Positions 44,855 to 53,435 of a stretch of DNA of 64,000 nucleotides are shown in pieces. Numbering within the stretch: position 1 is the stretch's first letter; each line of letters begins with the position of its first letter. Below the pieces are notes generated by a model, which was not told where the DNA came from, did not search any database, and saw only the letters and a list, made by a program, of their open reading frames with translations. The translations under genes and the position numbers were made by a program. The DNA comes from Novispirillum itersonii subsp. itersonii ATCC 12639 (GTDB taxonomy: Bacteria > Pseudomonadota > Alphaproteobacteria > Rhodospirillales > Rhodospirillaceae): positions 124,001 through 188,000 of the forward strand of contig NZ_KB907342.1 of assembly GCF_000381985.1 (NCBI RefSeq), read 5' to 3'.

Positions 44855-46105
44855 ATGCCCGCAGAGACGGGCGTAGGGGGACCTGTGACTGAGACAGCAG
44901 CTGTTGATACGATTTTCATTTCTTATTCAAAGCGGTTTACTGCTCAGGTTGGGCAGGTTCTGTACGATGCTTTGACAACGCTCTACTCTGGTAAGAAGCA
45001 GGTTGAGATCTTTTTCTCTGCCGCTAGTCTCGGGGCTGGTAGTTTCGAAAAGCAGATTCGCGAGAAATTAAAGCAAACCAGGGTTGCGATTTCAGTTTTG
45101 TCGCCAGAAAATATCAAAGGGTCGCCATGGCTGATGTATGAAGCCGGTGGCTCGGCCTTAGCGGCTGAGATTAATGGCGGAGAATTGATTCCATACCTTT
45201 TTTGCCGCCATCGTAGCGCTGTTGAGGAGCCTATACGGACCCTGAACAATTACCAATATCAGCTCGATACCGAAGAAAATCAGCAGCAGATGATAGCGCT
45301 TTTTCTGCAGGTGAATAAAACTCTACGCCCCGAAAACCGCCTCGACTCTTTGCAGCTTGAGAGCCGGGTGGGCAACCTATGGAACGGTAATATTGCAGAA
45401 AGATTGGCGAAGATTGCTAAGGATCTTTATGATCCGAGTGCATCTTCGGTTGAATTTTCTCTGGACAGTCGCAGTAACGTGATCGTCGATCCTGCAATTA
45501 TGACAACTGTCCAGCAGGGCGTTGCCATGTTGCCTGACGATTTTGCCGCCAAGACTCCGCGGGATCTTGAGGATCAATTCGCTAATGTTTTGAACTTCTG
45601 TATTCCCCCGGACTGGAAGGTCCAAAATGAAACAGATCTAAACTACGATGCGACACGGGTTATCATCAACGGAACCCGCATTTCCACATTCGCCTCCTTC
45701 ACGGATGGGCAGAATATTCTGTTGTTGGACCGGGCTAAATCGCCGGGTGTCACCAATGTTATCAATCAGCGGTATGATGTCTTTGGATCTGTGCAGTTCG
45801 AGAACCGTAGTATTAAAAAGAAGATCAACAGTGCGGCATTCCTTGATGCTCCGATCAAGGCAATTCAGCCTCTGTATGGGGCTGCGTTTGAAAGCAACCA
45901 GGTGCGGACACACGATGATGGCGAAACGGCCGTCATGTTCGGGATTTCTGTGCTGATGTCGCCGCAGGCGTTGCTGGCTGCAAAAGAGTCAACCGGGGCG
46001 GCACTGCTCATATTCCCGATCGAAAAGGCCAAAGTGATCGCGCCGGAATCTTTGACATCGAAGGCACGTCTGGCCATTGCACAGACGCCGTTGAGAGCGG
46101 TGTAA
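44855..46105 (+). CDS. TIR-domain protein with unrecognised C-terminal region
   Basis: About 416 residues. The N-terminal domain has the TIR signature: TIFISYSKRF (about 19-28), QVEIFFSAASL, ISVLSPENIKGSPWLMYEAG. Glu96 in this last segment is at the position of the catalytic Glu in NAD+-cleaving TIRs. Residues about 190-416 form a second region I cannot assign. There is no signal peptide. Codon and base use are clearly more AT-rich than in the flanks, and the gene stands alone between a hydrolase and a terminator. Several starts are possible (ATG 44792, ATG 44855 after AGGA, GTG 44885 after GGGGG). Confidence 0.78.
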   Translation: MPAETGVGGPVTETAAVDTIFISYSKRFTAQVGQVLYDALTTLYSGKKQVEIFFSAASLGAGSFEKQIREKLKQTRVAISVLSPENIKGSPWLMYEAGGSALAAEINGGELIPYLFCRHRSAVEEPIRTLNNYQYQLDTEENQQQMIALFLQVNKTLRPENRLDSLQLESRVGNLWNGNIAERLAKIAKDLYDPSASSVEFSLDSRSNVIVDPAIMTTVQQGVAMLPDDFAAKTPRDLEDQFANVLNFCIPPDWKVQNETDLNYDATRVIINGTRISTFASFTDGQNILLLDRAKSPGVTNVINQRYDVFGSVQFENRSIKKKINSAAFLDAPIKAIQPLYGAAFESNQVRTHDDGETAVMFGISVLMSPQALLAAKESTGAALLIFPIEKAKVIAPESLTSKARLAIAQTPLRAV

Positions 46106-46114
46106 CCCGTAAGG

Positions 46115-46141
46115 ACGCCCCCCGATTTCCGGGGGGCGTTT
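46115..46141 (+). terminator. Terminator after the TIR gene
   Basis: Perfect 10-base arms ACGCCCCCCG / CGGGGGGCGT with an ATTTC loop, then TTTCCGTTTC. It lies between convergent genes. Confidence 0.75.
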
Positions 46142-46156
46142 CCGTTTCAGGGGGGC

Positions 46157-46471
46157 TTACCGCTGATCCGGGGGCAGGTCCCGGATCCGGGCGGAATGGT
46201 CGGCAATCTCTTCCGCCGAGAACGGGCTGTGTCTGCGGGTGGTGCTGGCCGGATGATAGCGCAGGCCAAGCATTTTGCCGGCCCGCCACGCGTGCCGGGG
46301 CCGTATCGGGCGCGGGACAAAAGTGCCGCCGCAGGCCGGGCAGACATTGTGTAAGATCGTTTCCACGCAGTCAGCGCAATAGGTGCATTCGTAAGAACAG
46401 ATCCGGGCCTCGGCAGAGTCCGGGGGCAGATCACGGTCACACAGTTCGCAGTTGGGGCGTAACTCCAGCAT
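46157..46471 (-). CDS. DUF1272 cysteine-rich protein
   Basis: A 104-residue protein starting MLELRPNCELCDRDLPPDS, then ICSYECTYCADCVE and CPACGG. This is the DUF1272 pattern of paired CxxC motifs likely to bind zinc. DUF1272 proteins are usually about 60-90 residues; a polar C-terminal tail extends this one. The function is unknown in the family. ATG 46471 has CGGAG upstream. Confidence 0.85.
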   Translation of the reverse strand: MLELRPNCELCDRDLPPDSAEARICSYECTYCADCVETILHNVCPACGGTFVPRPIRPRHAWRAGKMLGLRYHPASTTRRHSPFSAEEIADHSARIRDLPPDQR

Positions 46472-46613
46472 GGCGGGCTCCGAGATTGAAAGAGGTTGTG
46501 CACCCGTCATTCCACAGATCAGCCGTCCGGTGACAGGACAACGGTTCCACCAATTGTGACAAACAGCAGCGCATCCAGACCGCCACCCAGAAGGGCCGCG
46601 GGGCGGTTCTGCG

Positions 46614-47417
46614 TCAGATGGTCTGGTTCATCGACAGGGCGGGCATTTCTGTGGTGCCATGGATGCGCACCACCTGCGCCGGAATCCCGGCGACGGTGCA
46701 GCGCGGCGGCACCGGTTTCAGCACCACGCTGCCCGCTGCGATTTTGCTGAACTCGCCGATTTCGATATTGCCGATGATCTTGGCACCAGCGCCGATCATC
46801 ACGCCGCGCCGTACTTTCGGGTGGCGGTCGCCGGTGACTTTGCCGGTTCCGCCGAGGGTGACGTTTTGCAGGATCGAGACGTCATCGTCCACCACCGCCG
46901 TCTCACCGATGACGATCCCTGAGCCATGGTCGAGCATGATCCCCGCCCCGATGCGGGCGGCGGGGTGAATATCTGGCCCCAGCACCATTGAGGTGCGGTT
47001 GGCCACCCAGGCCCCCAGTTCCATCCGGTCGTGGGTCCACAGGGCATGGGCGATACGGTGGGCCTGCAGGGCCTGAAAACCCTTGTAGTTCAGCAGGGCA
47101 TGCAGATAGGTGGTGCAGGCCGGGTCACGGTCGCGCACGGCCTGCAGGTCGCGGGTCAGCGCGGTGTTGACGGCTTCCTGCGACAGCACTTCGTGGAACA
47201 GCGCGGACAGGGCCGCCACATCCATGCCGGGGGCACACAGGGCCCCGGCCAGAATACCGGCCACTGCCCCGGCGAGGGAGCCGTCATCAGGCAGCAGGGC
47301 TGACAGAACCGGCTGCAGCAGAGGTTCCTTCCGGCTCAGGCGGGTTGCCTCACAGGTCAGGGTCTGCCACGACAGCTCGGGGATGGCGGCAGCGGCCTGA
47401 AGATGCGGAAGGGTCAT
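46614..47417 (-). CDS. cysE: Serine O-acetyltransferase (long, E. coli type)
   Basis: A 267-residue acetyltransferase with an N-terminal helical SATase domain (about 1-130) and a hexapeptide beta-helix. Motifs DIHPAARIGAGIMLDHGSG, VTLGGTGKVTGDRHPK and VVLKPVPPRCTVAGIPA are typical of CysE. The C-terminus ends in NQTI, and a terminal Ile is the residue that in other bacteria docks into CysK. It is the second O-acetyltransferase gene here; the other (31872-32606) is the short type in the Fe-S operon. The two may serve bulk cysteine and Fe-S demand separately. Confidence 0.93.
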   Translation of the reverse strand: MTLPHLQAAAAIPELSWQTLTCEATRLSRKEPLLQPVLSALLPDDGSLAGAVAGILAGALCAPGMDVAALSALFHEVLSQEAVNTALTRDLQAVRDRDPACTTYLHALLNYKGFQALQAHRIAHALWTHDRMELGAWVANRTSMVLGPDIHPAARIGAGIMLDHGSGIVIGETAVVDDDVSILQNVTLGGTGKVTGDRHPKVRRGVMIGAGAKIIGNIEIGEFSKIAAGSVVLKPVPPRCTVAGIPAQVVRIHGTTEMPALSMNQTI

Positions 47418-47543
47418 GATGCAGCCCCGGCTGTTTTAAGGGAAAGCGGCGGATCGGGTTTCACATATGGGCTGCTTTTGCCCGGACCGCCATCATTATT
47501 TACCCGGCGGTCGGCCCCCCCCCCGGTCTGGGGCCTGCCGGTG

Positions 47544-48449
47544 TCAGCCGGTCAGGCGGGCGACCTGAGAGTCTGACAGGCGGATGCAGTTGCGGCCGCT
47601 TTTTTTGGCATCGTAGACGGCAACATCGGCAGCTTCCATCATCATGTCGAAATCCAGCGACTGGACCGGGGCATCCGGTGGCACGGCAGCAACGCCGACC
47701 GAGACCGTGACCCGGACCGTGACCCCCTGATCGGTCAGGGTGACAGAGGTGTCTTCCACTGCTTTACGGATTTTTTCGGCCACCACCACCGCGCCTTCGG
47801 TGTCGATGTCCGTACACAGCACCAGAAATTCCTCGCCGCCGAAGCGGGCGACCAGATCGGTGGTGCGGATTGACCGCTCAATCACCCGGGCAATCTGGCG
47901 CAGGCATTCATCCCCGACCAGATGGCCGTAGCGGTCGTTGACGTCCTTGAAATGGTCGATGTCGATCACCAGCAGGGCAACTGCGGCGTCACCGGGGCGG
48001 CGGCGGCGGGACAGCGTGTCAAACCGTTCCATGAACCGGCGGCGGTTGGCCAGACCGGTCAGCGGGTCGCTGTGGGCGATTTCCACCAGCTGGGTTTCAC
48101 GGCTGCTGATCTCCCGTGCCAGCTGCAGGAAGGCCCGGGCGATTCCGGCGATTTCGTCATTGCCATGGATGGCGGCATCAAAAGACCGGCTGGTCCCGAA
48201 CTGGTCAATGGCCTGCCGCAGACGTTGCAGCCGGGACAGAACCCGAACCTCGAGATAGTAGGCAAGAATGATGATGGCGATCACCGCCAGTACGGCCACC
48301 GTTGCCAGCATTGTGTTGCTGCTTTGGGTCTGGGCATTGATTTCCTGCACCATCTGGCGGGTCTGGCCGGAAATCTCCTTCTGGTACTGGCTGCTGACTG
48401 CGGCCAGCCGCTGGGCCTGACTGTCCACCTTGCGGACGGCGACCGTCAC
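47544..48449 (-). CDS. Membrane diguanylate cyclase, C-terminal part (TM2-HAMP-GGDEF) after frameshift
   Basis: This is the downstream fragment of a split receptor-type diguanylate cyclase. It reads: remaining periplasmic helix (about 1-45), TM2 (about 47-66), HAMP (about 67-118), then GGDEF (about 125-300). The active site is FGGEEF and an RTTD inhibitory site lies five residues ahead, so catalysis and product inhibition look intact. It begins with GTG overlapping the upstream stop (GTGA). On its own it would lack TM1. The identity is sure; whether it is expressed as a separate protein is not. Confidence 0.85.
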   Translation of the reverse strand: MTVAVRKVDSQAQRLAAVSSQYQKEISGQTRQMVQEINAQTQSSNTMLATVAVLAVIAIIILAYYLEVRVLSRLQRLRQAIDQFGTSRSFDAAIHGNDEIAGIARAFLQLAREISSRETQLVEIAHSDPLTGLANRRRFMERFDTLSRRRRPGDAAVALLVIDIDHFKDVNDRYGHLVGDECLRQIARVIERSIRTTDLVARFGGEEFLVLCTDIDTEGAVVVAEKIRKAVEDTSVTLTDQGVTVRVTVSVGVAAVPPDAPVQSLDFDMMMEAADVAVYDAKKSGRNCIRLSDSQVARLTG

Positions 48450-49177
48450 TTTTGCCGCAGCTGCAGCAGGGTCAGCCGGGACTGTACGATGCCCGCCGGG
48501 CCAAGAACCGCCTCCTGCAGGTAAGGGGCGGCGCTGTCCCCGACCCGGGCCGGGCTGCCGCTTTTCCCCAGACCGGCCACCAGAGCGCGGAACTGTTCCC
48601 CGCGCTGGGTTACGGCATCGGCACCGTCGGCGGTCAGCACGGCAAAGGCTGCCGCGAACAGCCGCTCGTTCTGCAGCTCCGGCAGCGGTCCGGCTTTTTC
48701 CAGAGTCCGGTCGCGGCTGCGCTGCAGGTCTTCGCTCAGCTGGAACAGCCGGTTGTCCAGCCGCTGGATGTCGGATGACAGGGCGGACAGGGCCTGTACC
48801 TGTACCCGGAACAGATCGAGGTTATCTTCCAGCTGTTGCAGGGCGGCTGACGGGGTGGTGCTGCCGCGCAGGCGCGAGATGGTGCTGTCCAGCGCGACCA
48901 GCCGCTCATGCACCGCAAACATGATGCCTTCGCGGTCAAACTCGCCACGGGCGGCGGCCAGCTCCCGCCCCGCGCCCAGAACGGCTTCGGTCCGGCGGCC
49001 CAGTTCGGCCACCAGCAGGGCTTCGGGCAGGCGGCGCAGCATGGCATCAGACACCACGGCGTCAGCGCGGGTGACGGCCAGCAGGGCTTGCCCGACCGCA
49101 GACAGCACAATCAGCACAATCAGGGTGATTGCGGCGATCAGTTTGGTTTTCAGACTGAAAGCCTGGGTCAGTCGCAC
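48446..49177 (-). pseudogene. Membrane diguanylate cyclase, N-terminal part (TM1 and periplasmic sensor)
   Basis: A fragment of about 243 residues: TM1 at about residues 12-34 and a long helical periplasmic sensor that stops abruptly at LLQLRQK. The stop falls at CGG CAA AAG TGA. One more A in the A-run would read on as RQKVTVAVRKV, straight into the GGDEF fragment, so the two pieces look like one gene broken by a single-base deletion (or a base-call error). The likely start is GTG 49177, overlapping the end of the BMP-family gene by 10 bases. I call it a broken gene; coupled translation of two polypeptides cannot be excluded. Confidence 0.7.
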
Positions 49178-50232
49178 TTCTCCAGCCCCCCAGCCTGACC
49201 GGACAGAATCGTATCCCGGGCGGCATCCACCTGTTCCCACACGGCCTCGGGGACCACCAGCGCGTTGTTTTCATCCTGTGCCAGCCCGACGGCATCTTCC
49301 GACAGGCCCAGCGCCTGTATGCCCGGCCGCAGGGTGCCGTTGCGGCCGTCGCGCAGGGCCCGGTAAACCGCAATATCCACCCGTTTCAGGGCTGATGTCA
49401 GGACCATGCCGGGGTGTCGGCCATTCTGGTTGGCATCAACGCCGATGGAATAGCGGCCATGTTCCGCCGCTTCATCAAGAACACCGATCCCGGACCGGCC
49501 AGCGGCGGCAAACAGCACGTCAGCGCCACGGTCAATCTGCATCAGCGCCAGTTTTGCTGCCTTTTCCGGTGACCGGAAACCGGCAGAGGAAACATCGACG
49601 TAAGAGCCGAGAACCGAGATGCCGGGCTGAACCCGCCGGGCACCGGCCTCATACCCACAGCGGAAGCGGCGGATGACCGGATTATCCATTCCGCCGACAA
49701 AGCCGATGATGCCGCTGCGGCTGAGACCGGCGGCAACCACGCCGGCCAGATAGGCCGCCTGCTGTTCACGGAAAACGATGGAGGTGACATTGGCGCGCTG
49801 GACTTCAGCATCCAGCAGCACAAACCGGACTGTCGGGTATTCTGCGGCCACGGTTTCAACGGCGGTGGCATGGCGGTGTGCTCCGGCGACGGCGACCACC
49901 AGTGTCGCCCCTTGCCGGACCTGATCCCGCAGCACCTCAGCCGGATCGCGGCTGGCATCATCAATGACGGTCCGCACCGCGATCCCGCTTTCCAGACTGA
50001 ACCGCTCCGCCCCCCGGCGGATGGTGTCATTGAAGCTGGGTTCCGGGGTGTATTTGGCTCCCCCCGGCGGTGGCGGCACCGGGACGGCACCGACCGACAG
50101 CACCACGGCAGGCACAAACACGGCGGGCGGTTCGGCGGCGGTGGCCTGTCCGGTCACCAGCAGGCCCGCCAGAAGGACTCCGGCACGGGTCAGCCTGTGG
50201 CCTGACCATGGTCCATGAGCGGCGTTTTTCAT
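49168..50232 (-). CDS. BMP-family periplasmic binding protein
   Basis: A 354-residue secreted protein (signal peptide ending near GQATAAEP). It has the BMP/Med fold pattern: SFNDTIRRGAERF, FVLLDAEV, VTSIVFREQQAAYLAGVVAA, IGFVGGMDNPVIRRFRCGYEAGA, VLFAAAGRSGIGVLDEA and IGVDANQNG. BMP proteins bind nucleosides or related ligands for ABC uptake, but no permease or ATPase genes are adjacent. Instead it overlaps a membrane GGDEF gene, which suggests it works as a ligand sensor for c-di-GMP control. GGGGGGAACC precedes the ATG. Confidence 0.88.
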   Translation of the reverse strand: MKNAAHGPWSGHRLTRAGVLLAGLLVTGQATAAEPPAVFVPAVVLSVGAVPVPPPPGGAKYTPEPSFNDTIRRGAERFSLESGIAVRTVIDDASRDPAEVLRDQVRQGATLVVAVAGAHRHATAVETVAAEYPTVRFVLLDAEVQRANVTSIVFREQQAAYLAGVVAAGLSRSGIIGFVGGMDNPVIRRFRCGYEAGARRVQPGISVLGSYVDVSSAGFRSPEKAAKLALMQIDRGADVLFAAAGRSGIGVLDEAAEHGRYSIGVDANQNGRHPGMVLTSALKRVDIAVYRALRDGRNGTLRPGIQALGLSEDAVGLAQDENNALVVPEAVWEQVDAARDTILSGQAGGLEKCD

Positions 50233-50474
50233 ATGGTTCCCCCCATAAGATCCTCCCCCCAGAGGACCTTTTTTACAGTCTGTCCCGGCAGAAAGGGCGG
50301 CCTGATCCTTCCGCTTGCCGGGTCTTTATCCGTCCCCCGGTCGTTCCCCCGGTGGTCGGATCATTCGTGTGCGTCAGGGTAGCGGATCGGCGGTCGAAAG
50401 ACCAGCCGCCGGACGGTTCCGAATAGGAGAAATTTGTTATAAAAACCCCCTTAGGTATTCTTCGCCCGCCGCTT

Positions 50475-51140
50475 TCAGAGTTCAACCGCAAAAAGGGCGT
50501 CCGGCAGGTTCTGGATCAGGGTGCAGGCGAGCGTGACGTGGGCCTGCATCACCGCTTCAGCATCAGCGGACTGGCCCGCGAGAATGGCTGCAGCCATGTC
50601 CCGGTGCTGCTGGTTGGTGCGGTACATCGAATCCCGGTCAACCAAAACGCGGAACTGGAGCCAGTAGACGCTGTTGCGCAATCGCTCCAACTGCTGGGAC
50701 AGCAACGGATTATCGGCAGCGCTGACGATCACATCGTGAAAGCGGCGGTTCTGCTCTGACAGGGCGACGGTATCGCCCATCAGTTCGGCTGCGGTCAGGG
50801 CTTCCACCACGTCATGCAGGGCAGCGGGGCTTGCGGCCAGAGCAGGCGTGGCGAGCCGCACGGCCAGACTTTCCAGTGCAGCGCGGACCTGAAACAGATC
50901 GTTGATCTCTTTGCGGCTGTACTGGCGAACTGTCACCCCTTTGTTCGGGACAAAAGACAGCAGGCCATCGGCGGTCAGGCGCTGGAAGGCCTCCCGCACG
51001 GAACTGCGGCTGACGCCCAGCCGCCGGGTGAAATCTGCCTCGATCAGGCGCTGCCCCGGTGCCAGCTGGCCCTGCCGCACCGCCTCGGTGATCGACTCGG
51101 CTACGGCCTGTACCGTGGAGCCCGAAGAAGGACCTGTCAT
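50475..51140 (-). CDS. GntR-family (FadR-type) transcriptional regulator
   Basis: A 221-residue regulator with an N-terminal winged helix (PGQRLIEADFTRRLGVSRSSVREAFQRLTADGLL, about 30-63) and an all-helical FCD ligand-binding domain. The conserved metal/ligand residues appear in RAALESLAVRLA, QNRRFHDVIV and QHRDMAAAI. FCD regulators usually respond to organic acids. It is divergent from fpr with about 410 bases between the starts; a TGTTGT-N6-ACAACA dyad lies there. Confidence 0.92.
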   Translation of the reverse strand: MTGPSSGSTVQAVAESITEAVRQGQLAPGQRLIEADFTRRLGVSRSSVREAFQRLTADGLLSFVPNKGVTVRQYSRKEINDLFQVRAALESLAVRLATPALAASPAALHDVVEALTAAELMGDTVALSEQNRRFHDVIVSAADNPLLSQQLERLRNSVYWLQFRVLVDRDSMYRTNQQHRDMAAAILAGQSADAEAVMQAHVTLACTLIQNLPDALFAVEL

Positions 51141-51550
51141 CGTAACCACTCCCTGTTCTGCCCGGGGCTTATCCTGACTGATAAGTACGGGGCCGTCATC
51201 TGTGCTGTTATGGGTTCTTCCTCAGTTAACCCCTTTTGGCATCATGATCTTATTGCAGGAAGAGAGTGTTGTGATGATACAACAATAAAAAAATGTTCTT
51301 TCGGAATAATTTTCCTTTGCCGGAATGGAGAAAATCAACGATAGTGCTGCCGCTGACCGTTTTCGGAGGGCGGAGCAGCCCTGCGCACTTCGCGCTGGCT
51401 TTTGCGGCGCAAACAGAGGAGAACGTCACCGTTGTGATCCGTCGGGACTGCCCCTGCCCAGCAGGCCCCCCGAGAGAGGCCGGATCAGTCGGTTGACCTT
51501 TTTGCGTTGTTCCACCCCATTTGTGTTGTTACGGACGACAGAGCAGACCC
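51141..51550. other. Divergent intergenic region between the GntR gene and fpr
   Basis: A long non-coding stretch of 410 bases. It holds the dyad at 51267-51284 and an AT-rich patch (51280-51315) that may contain promoters. I see no RNA gene or reliable small protein. The part closest to fpr (51320-51500) is GC-rich without a gene I can support. Confidence 0.5.
51267..51284. promoter_or_regulatory. Candidate operator (inverted repeat TGTTGT-N6-ACAACA)
   Basis: A perfect 6-base dyad with 6-base spacing in the region between a FadR-type regulator and fpr. The outward TGT/ACA halves resemble FCD-regulator sites. It overlaps a weak promoter-like TTGCAG-N17-GATACA. Confidence 0.45.
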
Positions 51551-52324
51551 ATGAGCAACATTCGTCAGGAACGTGTCACCTACGTTCATCACTGGACTGA
51601 CCGGCTGTTCACCTTCAAGACCACCCGTGATGCCGGATTCCGTTTCATTAACGGTCAGTTCGCCATGATCGGCCTTCAGATCAACGGCAAACCGCTGATG
51701 CGTGCCTATTCGATGGCCAGCGCCAATTACGAGGAAAACCTCGAATTCTTCAGCATTAAGGTGCCCGATGGTCCGCTGACCTCGCATCTGCAGAAGATTG
51801 AGGTCGGGGATACGGTGCTGATCGGCACCAAGCCGGTGGGCACCCTGATTCAGGATAACCTGCTGCCGGGCAAGCATCTGTATCTGCTGGCCACCGGCAC
51901 CGGTCTGGCCCCGTTCATGAGCATCATCAAAGATCCTGATGTTTATGAGCGTTATGAAAAAGTCATTCTGGTGCATGGCTGCCGGGAAGTGGCCGAGCTG
52001 GCCTATGCCGATTACATCACCCGCGATCTGCCCGATAATGAGTTTATCGGGGATATGGTCCGCGACAAGCTGATGTACTACACCACCGTCACCCGTGAGG
52101 ATCATGTGCATCAGGGCCGGATCACCGACCTGATCAAATCCGGCAAGCTGATGGAAGATCTGGGTCTTCCCCCGGCGAATAAGGATGATGACCGCTTCAT
52201 GCTGTGCGGCAGCCCGGCCATGCTGACCGATATGGTCCAGATTCTGGAAGACATGGGGCTGGAAGAGGGCAGCGGCAGCGCGCCGGGCCACTATGTCATC
52301 GAGAAGGCCTTTGTTGAAAAGTAA
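51551..52324 (+). CDS. fpr: Ferredoxin-NADP+ reductase
   Basis: A 257-residue FAD enzyme that moves electrons between NADPH and ferredoxin/flavodoxin, often for oxidative defence or Fe-S repair. The FAD motif MRAYSMAS, the NADP site GTGLAPFMSI and the C-terminal GHYVIEKAFVEK are typical of bacterial subclass I FNR; the ending VEK is usual in this group. ATG 51551. The gene is followed by two hairpins. A [2Fe-2S] ferredoxin is encoded at 29749-30081. Confidence 0.95.
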   Translation: MSNIRQERVTYVHHWTDRLFTFKTTRDAGFRFINGQFAMIGLQINGKPLMRAYSMASANYEENLEFFSIKVPDGPLTSHLQKIEVGDTVLIGTKPVGTLIQDNLLPGKHLYLLATGTGLAPFMSIIKDPDVYERYEKVILVHGCREVAELAYADYITRDLPDNEFIGDMVRDKLMYYTTVTREDHVHQGRITDLIKSGKLMEDLGLPPANKDDDRFMLCGSPAMLTDMVQILEDMGLEEGSGSAPGHYVIEKAFVEK

Positions 52325-52357
52325 GGCTGCCTGAAACAGGCAGCTGATCTCTTTAAG

Positions 52358-52396
52358 CCGGGCGGCGGGCAGAGATGTCCGCCGCCCGGTCTTTTT
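52358..52396 (+). terminator. Terminator after fpr
   Basis: Perfect 11-base arms CCGGGCGGCGG / CCGCCGCCCGG with a 10-base loop, then TCTTTTTAA. A smaller GCTGCCTG/CAGGCAGC hairpin precedes it. Confidence 0.85.
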
Positions 52397-53435
52397 AATC
52401 GGCCAGACGGATGAAATCGTGGGCCACATCAGCCCAGCGCCGCACCGGCCCGTCGCAGGTGGCCTGATGGAGGCGGGACCACAGCACGTCTTTCTCCAGC
52501 ACTGCCAGCAAAGCCTCGGCAAAGGCATTCCAGTCATTGTCAGGCGTCACGAAGCCGGTGCTGCCGTTGATGACCCGTTCCGGAAGGGCGCCAAGGGCTG
52601 TCACCACGCCGGGCAGGCCAAGGGCCTGCGTCTCTGCTGCGGCCAGACAGAAACTTTCCTCCACCACCGCCGGATAGCAGAAGGCCCGCATTCCGTTCAG
52701 CCGGTCAGCAAGCTGCTCACGCGGAACCGCCCCATGCAGGGTTACCCCCGGCATGTGCCCGGCCCGGGTCAGCAGAGCGGCGGTTTCCGGCAGATCAGCC
52801 TCTGATCGCGCCATGATGGCACTGCCGGTGAACAGATGCAGTTCCGCCTGCGGCAGGCGCGGCAAAATCCGCTTTTCCCACAGGTCCAAAAGCAGCCCCA
52901 GCCCACGGTGCGGGTTGGAGAGATAGGCCGCACGCGGCGGAGGTGGCGTCGTGTGCCGTTGCGGCGAAAACAGGGGGGAAACACCGTGCGGGATCACCGC
53001 CCGCCGTCCGGGCGCCCAACCGGGATAGGTTCGGGCATGGGCCTGTGACAGAAACACCAGAATCGGTTTCTGTCGCCAGATCCGCCACAGATACCGCCGT
53101 TTCATCAGGTAGCGGGCCGGATTGTGAATCCAGAAGACCAGCCGCCGGATCGGTGCGGCCCATTGGGCGGCCAGATCCAGCACTTTGTTGCCACGGTTGG
53201 CAATAAAGAGATCAACAGCGGTCGAGGTCCAGGCCGGCGCATCATACAGGGGAACCCAGCGGACCCCGGCGCGCAGAACGGTCTGCTGGCACCGGGTCAG
53301 GCAGATCACCTCATGGCCCTGCGCGGCCATGGCTTCCGCCAGCCATACGACACAGCTTTCCGCCCCGCCAAGGGGGCCTTTCCCGAAAGAATCGCCGTCG
53401 AATGGAATTCCATCGTCGGCAATTACGATACGCAT
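52395..53435 (-). CDS. Glycosyltransferase family 4 protein
   Basis: A 346-residue GT-B enzyme. The N-terminal GGAESCVVWLAEAMAAQGHEV, the VIPHGV linker, and the C-terminal EESFCLAAAETQALGLP, with the two acidic residues of the E-x7-E motif, are visible. It probably transfers a nucleotide-sugar unit to a cell-surface glycan. It is divergent from a polysaccharide deacetylase gene (268 bases apart), which supports a surface-polysaccharide role; donor and acceptor are unknown. Confidence 0.87.
   Translation of the reverse strand: MRIVIADDGIPFDGDSFGKGPLGGAESCVVWLAEAMAAQGHEVICLTRCQQTVLRAGVRWVPLYDAPAWTSTAVDLFIANRGNKVLDLAAQWAAPIRRLVFWIHNPARYLMKRRYLWRIWRQKPILVFLSQAHARTYPGWAPGRRAVIPHGVSPLFSPQRHTTPPPPRAAYLSNPHRGLGLLLDLWEKRILPRLPQAELHLFTGSAIMARSEADLPETAALLTRAGHMPGVTLHGAVPREQLADRLNGMRAFCYPAVVEESFCLAAAETQALGLPGVVTALGALPERVINGSTGFVTPDNDWNAFAEALLAVLEKDVLWSRLHQATCDGPVRRWADVAHDFIRLAD

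Noticed and set aside
46147-46503. Alternative minus-strand frame overlapping DUF1272
   Set aside because: It is a frame-shifted reading of the DUF1272 gene, whose own frame shows ordered CxxC motifs and the family start.
50340-50400. Repeated CCCCCGGTCGTTCCCCCGGTGGTC motif-like stretch upstream of the BMP gene
   Set aside because: An imperfect local duplication in a GC-rich leader; too short and irregular to call an operator.
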